From: an uncultured Bacillota bacterium
GTDB taxonomy: Bacteria > Bacillota > Dehalobacteriia > UBA4068 > UBA4997
DNA: 64,000 bases
NCBI GenBank assembly: GCA_948907985.1
Contig: CAQWMM010000002.1
Coordinates: forward strand, 1 to 64,000
Reading direction: 5' to 3'
The notes under the pieces are model-generated. The model worked only from the letters and a program-made list of their open reading frames with translations, ran no database searches and had not been told where the DNA came from. Shown here piece by piece: positions 17,828 through 26,223 of the stretch (position 1 is its first letter; every line of letters starts with the position of its first letter). The translations under genes and the position numbers were made by a program.

Positions 17828-18039
17828 TTTTTTTGCTCCTTTCATCATTTAAACTACAACTTTGCAGAAATGATACTTGCAGAAACGTTATTTGCAGATC
17901 AAAAAAGAAGTCCTTAAAAAATATGCCGCGGGCGGTGCAATATGCTGTTTAAATTGCCCTCTTTTTATTGTGCCATATCTTATGGAAAAAAACAATATTA
18001 AATGCAAAAGAAAACTAAAAAAATGCCGAATCCAGAGCA

Positions 18040-18069
18040 TTTACAAACCGTCCGGCAATGTGCTATACT
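18040..18069 (+). promoter_or_regulatory. Promoter of the thiD operon
   Basis: TTTACA (18040-18045), 18 bp, TATACT (18064-18069); predicted leader about 50 nt, too short for a TPP riboswitch. The rest of the bofA-thiD gap shows nothing recognisable. Confidence 0.7.
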
Positions 18070-18126
18070 ATAAATATGGAAAAAAATCAGGATTAACGCC
18101 CAAACCAATCAGTCAGGGGGATACAA

Positions 18127-18927
18127 ATGCAGAATAAACAGCAGGACGATATAAAAAAGGTTTTGACGATTGCCGGTACCGACTGCTCCGGCGGCGCCGG
18201 TATTCAGGCCGATATTAAAACGATTATTATGCACCGGGCCTATGCCATGAGCGTGATAACTGCCATGACGGCGCAGAATACTATGGGGGTGCGCGCTATT
18301 CAGGAGGCCGAACCACATTTTGTGGCCAGCCAGCTGGAGGCCGTTTTTGAAGACATCCCGCCGGACGCGGTGAAGATCGGCATGACCTTTAACAGCCAGA
18401 TTATTATGACGATTGCCCTGAACCTGCGCCGTTTCGGGGCAAAAAATATTGTGTTGGACCCGGTTATGGTGGCGGAAAGCGGCGGCAAGCTGATGCAGGA
18501 CGAGGCCGAAAGCGCGCTGGTTAAATATCTGCTTCCCCTCGCCGATATGGTTACCCCCAATCTGCACGAGGCCGGCAAGCTGACGGGCCGGGTTATTCAA
18601 ACCGAGGAGGATATGGCCTGGGCGGCGGAGAAAATCAGCGAGCTGACCCCCGGCGCGGTGCTGATTAAGGGCGGCCATCTGGCGGGGGACAACGCCTGTG
18701 ATCTGCTCTATTGCCAGGGGCAAAGTTTTTGGTTTAAAAGCCCGCGTATTGCTAACCCAAACAGCCACGGCACCGGCTGCACCATGTCGTCGGCCATTGC
18801 CTGCCATCTGGCGGCCGGAGCGCCGCCGGCTAAGGCGGTCTATAAGGCCAAACAGTATTTACTGCGCGCCTTAAAGGCCAACCTTGATCTGGGGCAGGGG
18901 CGGGGGCCGCTAAATCATTATGTTTAA
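18127..18927 (+). CDS. thiD: Hydroxymethylpyrimidine/phosphomethylpyrimidine kinase ThiD
   Basis: A 266-aa ribokinase-fold kinase that phosphorylates HMP and HMP-phosphate on the way to thiamine. The N-terminus has TIAGTDCSGGAGIQADIKT; the C-terminal part has NPNSHGTGCTMSS, whose GTGC forms the anion hole and catalytic loop. CAGGGGG (18113-18119) precedes ATG 18127. No other thiamine genes are in the window, so it may serve salvage or act on pyridoxal, as some ThiD-like proteins do. It overlaps the next gene by 8 nt. Confidence 0.93.
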   Translation: MQNKQQDDIKKVLTIAGTDCSGGAGIQADIKTIIMHRAYAMSVITAMTAQNTMGVRAIQEAEPHFVASQLEAVFEDIPPDAVKIGMTFNSQIIMTIALNLRRFGAKNIVLDPVMVAESGGKLMQDEAESALVKYLLPLADMVTPNLHEAGKLTGRVIQTEEDMAWAAEKISELTPGAVLIKGGHLAGDNACDLLYCQGQSFWFKSPRIANPNSHGTGCTMSSAIACHLAAGAPPAKAVYKAKQYLLRALKANLDLGQGRGPLNHYV

Positions 18928-20218
18928 AAAACTGGTTATCGCCGGGGCCGGAGCCGCCGGGCTGATTGCGGCTGTTCAGGCCGCCGAAGAGGCCGCGCGG
19001 CGCGGCCTGAAGTTGCATATCGTCCTGCTGGAAAAACTGCCGCGCCCCGGCAAAAAACTGCTGGCCACCGGCAATGGCCGCTGCAATATCGCCAATGTCA
19101 ACGCGTCCCGGGCAAATTACTTTAACGCGGCCGGGCAAAATCCGGCCTTTGTGCAGCCGGCCCTGCAAAAATTCCCGCAGGGTGATAATCTGGCCTTTTT
19201 CCACCGGCTGGGCCTGCTGACCAAGCAGGAGGAAAACGGCAAAATGTATCCGCTTAGCGATCAGGCGGCGGCGGTGCTGGATTGTCTGCGTCTGCGGCTG
19301 GCCGCGCCGCTGCCGGCCAATGTTGCGCTGGAGATTAGCGCGCCGGCAGAAATTGTCGGGCTGCAAAGCCGGCCCGGCGGCGGGTTTGCGCTGGCCCTGG
19401 CGGGCGGTTTGCCGGCAGTGGCGGCGGATGCGGTTATTCTGGCTTTGGGCGGTCTGGCCTCGCCGCAGTTGAGCAATTCCCGGGGGTTCGACCGGCTTTT
19501 GCAGCCGCTGGGGCTTAAAGCAACCCGTCTTTATCCGGCGCTGACGCAGCTGAAAATTGCCGGCCCTTTGCCCAAAGCCTTGCAGGGGATTAAATTTAAC
19601 GGTCAGGTGCGCCTTTGCCAGCAGGGCAAATGCCTGGCGGCGGAAAAGGGCGAAGTGCTTTTTGCCGCCTACGGCCTGTCCGGCCCGCCGGTTTTGCAGC
19701 TTTCCCGACTGGTTAGCCAAAACTTTTATGATAATCCTCGGCCCTTGCCCCAAACAGTGGAACTAGACCTGCTGCCGGCTTTCTCCGCAGAGGAGATTTT
19801 GGTGGAACTGCAAAGCCGGTGCGGTCTGCCGCTGGCCTTAGAGGACTTTTTAACCGGTATGCTGAACAAGCGGCTGGGCCAGCAGTTAATCAAGCTGCTG
19901 CCGGGGCGCTCGCTGGCCGAGCCGGCCTCGGCGCTTACGGCGGGCGATTTGGCGCGTCTGGCCGGGCTGATCAAAGCGCTGCCGTTGGAGGTCAGCGGGG
20001 TAGTGGGCTGGGAGCGGGCGCAGGTTATGGCCGGGGGGCTGGCGCTGAAAGATTTTGACAGCCAGACTTTGGCCTCGCGCCGGACGCCGGGGCTTTTTGC
20101 CGCCGGCGAAATTCTGGACGTCTGCGGCGACTGCGGCGGCTATAATTTAAGCTGGGCCTGGAGCAGCGGCCGGCTGGCGGCGCTTTCGGCGGTTAAATAT
20201 TTGGAGGAGCAGTTATGA
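18920..20218 (+). CDS. HI0933/BaiN-family flavoprotein (NAD(P)/FAD-dependent oxidoreductase)
   Basis: A 432-aa flavoprotein. The Rossmann GAGAAGLIAA is near residue 9, then the family signatures PGKKLLATGNGRCN (about 46-59), an insert domain, ALGGLASPQ, and the C-terminal FAD site GEILDVCGDCGGYNLSWAWSSG, quoted here from GEILDVCGDCGG. Related proteins include YhiN/HI0933 and BaiN; the substrate is unknown for most of them. It starts 8 nt inside thiD and its stop overlaps the next flavoprotein by ATGA, so three genes form a tight operon. Confidence 0.88.
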   Translation: MFKKLVIAGAGAAGLIAAVQAAEEAARRGLKLHIVLLEKLPRPGKKLLATGNGRCNIANVNASRANYFNAAGQNPAFVQPALQKFPQGDNLAFFHRLGLLTKQEENGKMYPLSDQAAAVLDCLRLRLAAPLPANVALEISAPAEIVGLQSRPGGGFALALAGGLPAVAADAVILALGGLASPQLSNSRGFDRLLQPLGLKATRLYPALTQLKIAGPLPKALQGIKFNGQVRLCQQGKCLAAEKGEVLFAAYGLSGPPVLQLSRLVSQNFYDNPRPLPQTVELDLLPAFSAEEILVELQSRCGLPLALEDFLTGMLNKRLGQQLIKLLPGRSLAEPASALTAGDLARLAGLIKALPLEVSGVVGWERAQVMAGGLALKDFDSQTLASRRTPGLFAAGEILDVCGDCGGYNLSWAWSSGRLAALSAVKYLEEQL

Positions 20219-21849
20219 TAAAAATTGCGCAGTTGCGGCTGGACCTGCCCGGCGAAGAAAACTCTCTGCTGGAGGCAGCAGCCAAAAAGCTGCATATTCG
20301 GGCTGAGCAAATTCAGAAATGGCGGATTCTGCATAAAAGCGTGGACGCCCGGCGCAAGGATGACGTTCATCTGGTTTACGCTTTGGCCTTAACTTTGCCG
20401 GGCCGTCTGGAGCGCAGTCTGCTGGCCAATCCGCGGCTCAATGGCCGGGTGCAGCCGGTGGCGGAGCCGGAATTGCCGGAGCCTGTCCCGGCGGCGGGGC
20501 TTTTTAAGAACCCGCCGGTGGTGGCCGGGGCCGGGCCGGCCGGGCTTTTTGCCGCTCTTTGGCTGGCTAAGGCCGGGGCCTGCCCAATCCTGCTGGAGCG
20601 GGGCGAAAATGTTGACGCGCGTACTGCGGCGGTGGAAAATTTTTGGCGCGGCGGCGCTTTGCAGCCCCAAAGCAACGTACAATTTGGCGAGGGCGGCGCG
20701 GGCGCTTTTTCGGACGGCAAGCTGACGACCAACACCAAAGATCCGCGCAACCGGATTGTTTTGCAGGAACTGGCGGCAGCCGGCGCGCCGCCGGAGATTT
20801 TATATTTAGCCAAGCCCCATATCGGTACCGATATTTTGCGGCAGGTGGTTAAAAACCTGCGCCGGCGGATTATTGCATTGGGCGGCGAGGTGCGTTTTGG
20901 CCACCGTTTGTGCGGCCTGCGCCGGGATTTGGGCGGCAAATTAAGCGCCGCCGAGGTGGCTACGGCCGACGGCGGCTATTGGCTGCCTGCCGACCATTTG
21001 ATTTTGGCAATCGGCCACAGCGCGCGGGATACCTTTAGCCTGCTGGCGCAAATGGGCTTGGCGATGCAGCCCAAGCCCTTTGCAGTCGGCGTGCGGATTG
21101 AACATCTTCAGGCCGACCTGAACCGGGCGCAGTACGGCGGTTTTGCCAATTATGTTGCGGCGGGGGCGCTGCCCCCGGCTGATTATAAACTGGCCGTGCA
21201 TTTGGCGGAGCGGACGGTTTACAGCTTTTGTATGTGTCCGGGCGGTCAGGTGGTGGGCGCGGCCTCGGAGCAAGGGGGCGTGGTTACTAACGGCATGAGC
21301 CTGCACGCCAGAGCCGGCGCCAATGCTAACGCGGCCTTGCTGGTGAACGTCGGCCCGGCGGACTTTCCCCGGCAGAGCGGCTGGCCGCCGGAGTTGGCCG
21401 GCGTGGCCTTGCAGCGCCAGCTGGAACAGGCCGCTTTTCAAATGGCCGGCGCGGATTATTGGGCGCCGGCGCAGCTGGTTGGCGATTTTTTGGCCGGTCG
21501 GGTTAGCCGGGGTTTTGGCCGGGTGCAGCCCAGTTATCAGCCCGGCGTGCGTCCGGCGGATCTGGCTGGGCTTTTGCCGTCTTTGGCTGCTGACGCGCTT
21601 AGGGCGGGCCTGCCCCGGCTGGCGGATCGGCTGCCGCTGTTTGCGGATAAAGAGGCGGTGCTTACCGCGCCGGAAACCCGTTCGTCTTCGCCGGTGCGCC
21701 TGCTTAGAGATCCGCAGAGCGGCCAAAGCCTGAACTGCCCCGGTTTGTTCCCCTGCGGCGAGGGGGCCGGTTACGCCGGGGGAATTGTTTCGGCGGCGGC
21801 GGACGGCCTGCGCATGGCCGAGGCGGTTTTAAAAGCCGCCGGCCAGTGA
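20215..21849 (+). CDS. FAD-dependent dehydrogenase, COG2509 type
   Basis: A 544-aa flavoprotein with an N-terminal domain of about 95 residues (QLRLDLPGEENSLLEAAAKKL; HKSVDARRKDD), then a Rossmann FAD site VAGAGPAGLFAALWLA near residue 102. Characteristic motifs follow: NVQFGEGGAGAFSDGKL, CMCPGGQVV and the C-terminal GLFPCGEGAGYAGGIVSAAADG. This is a widespread family in Bacillota with no settled substrate. It is translationally coupled (ATGA overlap) to the flavoprotein before it. Confidence 0.87.
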   Translation: MIKIAQLRLDLPGEENSLLEAAAKKLHIRAEQIQKWRILHKSVDARRKDDVHLVYALALTLPGRLERSLLANPRLNGRVQPVAEPELPEPVPAAGLFKNPPVVAGAGPAGLFAALWLAKAGACPILLERGENVDARTAAVENFWRGGALQPQSNVQFGEGGAGAFSDGKLTTNTKDPRNRIVLQELAAAGAPPEILYLAKPHIGTDILRQVVKNLRRRIIALGGEVRFGHRLCGLRRDLGGKLSAAEVATADGGYWLPADHLILAIGHSARDTFSLLAQMGLAMQPKPFAVGVRIEHLQADLNRAQYGGFANYVAAGALPPADYKLAVHLAERTVYSFCMCPGGQVVGAASEQGGVVTNGMSLHARAGANANAALLVNVGPADFPRQSGWPPELAGVALQRQLEQAAFQMAGADYWAPAQLVGDFLAGRVSRGFGRVQPSYQPGVRPADLAGLLPSLAADALRAGLPRLADRLPLFADKEAVLTAPETRSSSPVRLLRDPQSGQSLNCPGLFPCGEGAGYAGGIVSAAADGLRMAEAVLKAAGQ

Positions 21850-21865
21850 TTGCCGGCTGGGCGGG

Positions 21866-22732
21866 TTAGCTGCCAAAGCCATAGGCGGCGGCGTCCAGCG
21901 GTTCGCCGTCCAGCGTCAGTTCCCAGTGCAGGTGCGGGGCCAGTTCATCTTCAAAAGGCGGCGGGGCGCAAAGCTCGCCCAGTTTTTCGCCGGCAATAAC
22001 CTGCTGGCCTTTTTGCAGCCCGGGCTGAACAGTCAGGCCAAAATAAGCGCTTTCCAGCTTGCCGTCATGCTCCAGTACAATGCTTTGCCCCAGAAAAGAA
22101 TCGTCGCTGATCTCTTTAACCGTGCCGGCCAGCGGCGCTAAAACCGCCGCCCCCAGGCTGCCGGCCAGATCAACGGCGCCGTGGAAACGATAATCGTCAA
22201 AGGCCGCGTCATAGCCGTAGCCAAAGCCGCGCAGAATTCCGTTGCTGCCTTGCAGCATGCCGCTTAAGGGGGGCGTCATGCGGTGCAGGTTGGCCTCCAC
22301 CGTCAGCAGTTCGTCGCCAACCCAAGGCTCCGGCGCGTTGTCGATAACTTCGTTTTCAGTCGGATCGTTTGGCGGCTGCGGGGTTTTGTCTGCGGTTTGG
22401 GGCGCGGGCGTTTCGTCCGTTTGCTCCGGCGTTATGGTTTCTTCCGGCTCGGTGGCAGTTTCCGGTTTGCGGACGTTGTCCGGCAGGGTCGCCATGGCCG
22501 GCATGCTTATTTGGGTATCCTCGCCTATGTGGGCCTGAAGCTGTTCGGCCAGATTGACTGTTTTTTCTGCCCGCAGGGGGGCAATCTGCGCCTGCCGCGC
22601 GGCGTTGTTAGCCTCCGGGCGCGCGCCGCCAAAGACGGCCACCGCGCCTACGGCCAGCACCAGGCCGCCCAGAACCGCCCAACGCATTAACAGCAAATTT
22701 GTTTTCAGCTTGTCCGGCTTAAATTTCAGCAT
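21866..22732 (-). CDS. spoIIQ: SpoIIQ-like M23 (LytM) domain protein, probably inactive
   Basis: A 288-aa bitopic protein with one membrane helix (about 16-36), an acidic Thr/Pro/Glu-rich linker (80-135) and a C-terminal LytM domain (about 160-285). Zinc ligands HGAVD and the second motif PHLHWEL are kept. The stretch that normally reads Y-x-H-L is AYFGL, so a catalytic histidine is missing. Position directly downstream of spoIID is where spoIIQ sits in Bacillus and many Clostridia. There SpoIIQ forms the engulfment 'zipper' and feeding-tube channel with SpoIIIAH. An ordinary M23 envelope protein remains possible. Confidence 0.65.
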   Translation of the reverse strand: MLKFKPDKLKTNLLLMRWAVLGGLVLAVGAVAVFGGARPEANNAARQAQIAPLRAEKTVNLAEQLQAHIGEDTQISMPAMATLPDNVRKPETATEPEETITPEQTDETPAPQTADKTPQPPNDPTENEVIDNAPEPWVGDELLTVEANLHRMTPPLSGMLQGSNGILRGFGYGYDAAFDDYRFHGAVDLAGSLGAAVLAPLAGTVKEISDDSFLGQSIVLEHDGKLESAYFGLTVQPGLQKGQQVIAGEKLGELCAPPPFEDELAPHLHWELTLDGEPLDAAAYGFGS

Positions 22733-22793
22733 AAAACCACTCCTTTTGTGAAATAATTATTTTGAGATAATTATGGCACGGCGGAGTGGTTTT
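22733..22793 (-). promoter_or_regulatory. Inverted repeat covering the spoIIQ-like ribosome binding site
   Basis: Arms 22733-22743 and 22783-22793 are perfectly complementary (11 bp, 39-nt loop). In the mRNA the downstream arm contains the GGAG Shine-Dalgarno and abuts the ATG, so the stem would block initiation. Confidence 0.55.
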
Positions 22794-22801
22794 TATACTT
22801 C

Positions 22802-23770
22802 TTAAGCGTCGGAATCAGCCAAATCTTCAATACTCACAATATCGCAGCCGGCGTAATATACCGCCAGAATCTGCCGCCAGCTGTAGCCCTGCGCCGCCAG
22901 ACCGCCGGCCCCCTGCTGGCACAGGCCCACGCCGTGGCCGCGCCCCAGGCTGGTGAACCAAAAGCCCTCTTTGGCTTCCAGCCAGGCGAAGTTGGCCGAG
23001 GGCAGGCTGAGCAGCTGCCGAAAGTCGCTGCCCGTCCAGCGTTGGCTGCCGCAGCGGACTTCTTTAACCCGGCCGCTGGGCGTGTTTTGGGCAATATAGA
23101 GCAGAGCAAGCTGGCTGACTGGTACCTCCAGACGCTCGGCCAGCTGTTCTTTGGGCCAAAAGCTGCCGCTTACCGGGCAGTTTGTGTCCCAATAGCAGGC
23201 GGCGGCGGGATAATAGCTGCTGCCTCCCCAGCAGGCGGCGCTGGTTTCCGTTTGGCCGCCGCAGCAGGCGTGGAAATAGGCCGGCACTATTTGGCCGTCT
23301 TTAGCCAGTACCAGACCGTAGGTGTTCTCGCTGGCCTGGCGGAGTTTGTTTTCATATTCGCCAAAAGCGCCGCCGAAGCGTTTGCGCCGGCCGGCCTCAT
23401 CCAGGTAGGCCAGACAGTGGGTGCTGTCGTCGCAGATTTCGCCCGTGCTCCGGTATTTTTGCCAGGCATAGGTTCGGGCGGCCACCGCCTGAGCCGCCAG
23501 AGCCTCCTCACCATAAGCGGCCGGCATTTCTGCCGCCACAAAACCCACCACCGCCTCTTCCAGATCAATTTCTGTTGTCTGCGGTGCGTCCTGGCCGTCG
23601 GCGGTGCGTGTCAGCTGCAAATAATAATGCTGACGTTCATCTTCTGCCGGCGGTTTTTTTTGCCAAAAATCTGGCAGGGTTAAACCAAAATGCTGAAAAA
23701 GCCAATATAACAGCAGCAATGCGGCCAGCGCGCTTAAAAGCGGCCCCAGCCAAACGGTTTTGTGGCGCAT
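22802..23770 (-). CDS. spoIID: Stage II sporulation protein D (SpoIID)
   Basis: A 322-aa membrane-anchored lytic transglycosylase of the engulfment machinery, which strips stem-peptide-free glycan so that the mother-cell membrane can move round the forespore. It has one N-terminal membrane helix (about 8-25). The family motif VVGFVAAEMPAAYGEEALAAQAVAARTYAW holds the catalytic Glu in AAEMP. A Cys/Gly-rich stretch is FHACCGGQT, and the C-terminal signature is GRGHGVGLCQQGA. Start 23770 is chosen because GGGGGAGG lies 8 nt upstream; TTG 23788 would swallow it. The SpoIIQ-like gene follows. Confidence 0.93.
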   Translation of the reverse strand: MRHKTVWLGPLLSALAALLLLYWLFQHFGLTLPDFWQKKPPAEDERQHYYLQLTRTADGQDAPQTTEIDLEEAVVGFVAAEMPAAYGEEALAAQAVAARTYAWQKYRSTGEICDDSTHCLAYLDEAGRRKRFGGAFGEYENKLRQASENTYGLVLAKDGQIVPAYFHACCGGQTETSAACWGGSSYYPAAACYWDTNCPVSGSFWPKEQLAERLEVPVSQLALLYIAQNTPSGRVKEVRCGSQRWTGSDFRQLLSLPSANFAWLEAKEGFWFTSLGRGHGVGLCQQGAGGLAAQGYSWRQILAVYYAGCDIVSIEDLADSDA

Positions 23771-23800
23771 AAGCAGAACCTCCCCCAAAAAACATATTAA

Positions 23801-23826
23801 AATTTATGGTTGAGCCGCCAAAATAT
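23801..23826 (-). promoter_or_regulatory. Possible sigma-E-type promoter of spoIID
   Basis: Minus strand ATATT (23822-23826) and CATAAATT (23801-23808) resemble the sigma-E elements ATA and CATACAnT at about the right distance. spoIID is sigma-E dependent in Bacillus; no sigma-A promoter is evident. Confidence 0.4.
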
Positions 23827-23861
23827 CCCGGCAAAAATAAGCTTTATTCTGCTTGAAAACC

Positions 23862-23895
23862 TTGTTTTTACGGATGTTTTGTGTTATGATATAAT
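23862..23895 (+). promoter_or_regulatory. Promoter of the 747-aa stalk-domain gene
   Basis: TTGTTT (23862-23867), 17 bp, TATGAT (23885-23890), with an overlapping TATAAT at 23890-23895. Confidence 0.6.
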
Positions 23896-23962
23896 TTAAC
23901 GTCAAGTTTTTTTGTTGGTATAGTGTACAGACGTAAAGAAAACAGGGAAAGGTAGTTTAATA

Positions 23963-26206
23963 ATGATGAAGAAAAAATTTTGTGCAGTTATGGCGCTGCT
24001 GTTTTGTTTACTGCCCGGTTTGGCCTGGGCGGATGAAACCGCGCCCGATGTGGCCGGCGCTGGCCAGCAAGCTGAACAGGGGGAGCCGGATAATGCGGCG
24101 GAAGAGCAGCAGCCCGGCGAACCGTCAGACGAGCAGCAGCCGGCGGACGGTCAGACGGAGCAGCCGGAACAACCGGGGGATGAACAGGATAATCCCCCCC
24201 TGCAGCCTGCCGGCGCCATTGTCGATCCGGCGCTGAATCAGGTTAAGCTGACGCTGGACAGCAAATGGGCGCTGGTGCGGGGGCAAAGCCAACAGATTGA
24301 GGCCGCGCCGCTGACGATTAACGATACTACCATGCTGCCGCTGCGTTTTATCGCGCAGGATATTTTGAACGCGCAGGTGGATTGGAACGCCGAAACCAAA
24401 CAGGTTAAGGTTATTCGCGGCCAGCTTGCCCTGTTGGTGGATTTGACGGCCGGACAGGTTTGGGTGGGCGATCAGCCCTACGCGATGGCGGTTCCGCCCA
24501 CGGTTATTGACGATCGCACCTACATTCCGCTGCGCCTGATAACCGAACTGATGGATTGCCAGGTGCAGTATGATCCGCAGGAGCACAGCATTTTAATTAC
24601 GTTGCCGCCGGAATACGAGCCGGAGCCGCCGGTGGCGGATATTTCCTATCGCCCGGCCACGGCCGGCCAGACTGTTGAATATGACGACCGCAGTTATGAT
24701 CCGCAAAATCTGCCGATTATTGAGCGGGAGTGGACGGTTACGGACAGCCAGGGGCAGAGTAAAAGCGGCGAAAGTCTATACTGGCTTTTTTATCAAAAGC
24801 AGGGCGGCGATTATGTGATCGGCTACCGTGTGAAGAACTCTCTGGGGCTGTGGAGCGAGCCAGTGGTGGTTGATTTTCGGCTGGAGGACAACCGTCCGCC
24901 GGCAATTACCCGTCTTTCGGCGCTGCAAACCGAGGTGGCCGTTGGCCAGCGGGTGGATATATCCTATTTGTATGATAACGAAGAATGGGAAGATCTGACC
25001 AGTATTAACTTCAGCTATTTCTGGGAGGATGATAAGGGCAATAAGATTACCAAGCTGGGCAAGCCGGCGGCCTTTTTCCGGCCGGGCACGCACACTGTCA
25101 GCCTGCGTTTGCAGGATGCTTTCGGCCAGTGGAGCGAACCCGAGGAACTGGTTTTTGAGGTTAGCGACAAAATTATGGCAACCGAAGCGCAATTCCGTTT
25201 TCATAATCCCAGCCCCGGCGAAATTTTTCTGAACCTGTCCCGGTTCAATTTCAGCGGGCTGGCGCAGGCGCAGACTACCGCTTTGCAAGCCCAGAACGTG
25301 GTACTTCTGGACAGCAACAGCCCGGAGAAAGTATCCGCTCCCGGCGTGCTTTATAAAGATACGGCCAGCGGCAATATTTCGGTGCATTATCACCATTTGA
25401 ACAACACCGCCGGCAATTTGAAAATTCACATGGTGGCGCATAACGAAACTGACGCGCCGCTGACCTTTACCATCGGCAAGCTGGGTTTCGCCGGCCCCTC
25501 GCAGGACCCCATGCAGGTGGGCTATATTGAAAACCAGAACTATCTTGGCTCCACCGCCCTGAATCGCACTGTAACCTTGCAGCCGGGCGAAAAATATCTG
25601 CTGAACGCCGACCAGAAAATGGAACTTAAACCTGATTATTTGCAATCCGGTTTGGTGGATATTTACACCGAGGGCCGGCTGACGGTGGCCGTTGCCGCGA
25701 TGTATCCGGACAGCGACTGGCGCAACTACACCTATTTAAGCCCGCTTAATTCTGCGCCGCCGCAAAGCCGCGGCACCTATCAGAACGCGGCCTATGACGC
25801 CAGTATAACCGTTGGCGGCGAGTCGCAAAAGATTATGCTGGGTTATCCCGAATCTTTTGCCGGTTTTATTGGCAATTATCTGTTGCAGGGCGTGGACGCG
25901 CTGACCGGCGGGGCGACGGAAAACAAGGGCAACTACGGCGTGGTGCATACGCTGCATATCACTGCTACTGAACGCTGCGGTTTGTTGATTAATCCGCGCG
26001 GTTCCATTTACCGCGGCGCGTTGCTGTTTAACGGCGAGGTCTGCAAGCTTAGCGCTACCGATCAGATCCAAACCAACCATGAAGCGGTGGTCATCGGCAT
26101 TATCGAGGCCGGCGAAACTGCCACCGTAACCTATATTTCGCCGGACGGCTCGGACTCGCCGGCCCTGCTGGTGGCAATCCCGGAAAAGGAATGGCAGAAC
26201 TATTAA
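23963..26206 (+). CDS. Secreted copper-amine-oxidase-N (stalk) domain protein with PKD-like repeats
   Basis: A 747-aa secreted protein with a signal peptide ending LPGLAWA (about residue 23). An acidic Gln/Pro/Glu-rich linker (25-85) follows. The copper amine oxidase N-terminal-like domain spans about 95-205 (TMLPLRFIAQDILNAQVDWN, YIPLRLITELM), twice showing the 'PLR.I...' pattern. Next come two beta-sandwich repeats of PKD-like type (about 215-310 and 312-405), each containing LWSEP or QWSEP before the closing strand. The last 340 residues match nothing I know. The stalk domain occurs on many envelope proteins and does not imply oxidase activity. It is transcribed alone or with the next gene. 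Confidence 0.75.
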   Translation: MMKKKFCAVMALLFCLLPGLAWADETAPDVAGAGQQAEQGEPDNAAEEQQPGEPSDEQQPADGQTEQPEQPGDEQDNPPLQPAGAIVDPALNQVKLTLDSKWALVRGQSQQIEAAPLTINDTTMLPLRFIAQDILNAQVDWNAETKQVKVIRGQLALLVDLTAGQVWVGDQPYAMAVPPTVIDDRTYIPLRLITELMDCQVQYDPQEHSILITLPPEYEPEPPVADISYRPATAGQTVEYDDRSYDPQNLPIIEREWTVTDSQGQSKSGESLYWLFYQKQGGDYVIGYRVKNSLGLWSEPVVVDFRLEDNRPPAITRLSALQTEVAVGQRVDISYLYDNEEWEDLTSINFSYFWEDDKGNKITKLGKPAAFFRPGTHTVSLRLQDAFGQWSEPEELVFEVSDKIMATEAQFRFHNPSPGEIFLNLSRFNFSGLAQAQTTALQAQNVVLLDSNSPEKVSAPGVLYKDTASGNISVHYHHLNNTAGNLKIHMVAHNETDAPLTFTIGKLGFAGPSQDPMQVGYIENQNYLGSTALNRTVTLQPGEKYLLNADQKMELKPDYLQSGLVDIYTEGRLTVAVAAMYPDSDWRNYTYLSPLNSAPPQSRGTYQNAAYDASITVGGESQKIMLGYPESFAGFIGNYLLQGVDALTGGATENKGNYGVVHTLHITATERCGLLINPRGSIYRGALLFNGEVCKLSATDQIQTNHEAVVIGIIEAGETATVTYISPDGSDSPALLVAIPEKEWQNY

Positions 26207-26223
26207 TAATGGGGGAAACAGCA

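Noticed and set aside
18070..18126. A TPP riboswitch before thiD
   Set aside because: The predicted leader is about 50 nt and has no CTGAGA element.
17877..18137. An 86-codon open frame in the bofA-thiD gap
   Set aside because: It has no ribosome binding site, it runs across the thiD promoter and start, and it has no family resemblance.
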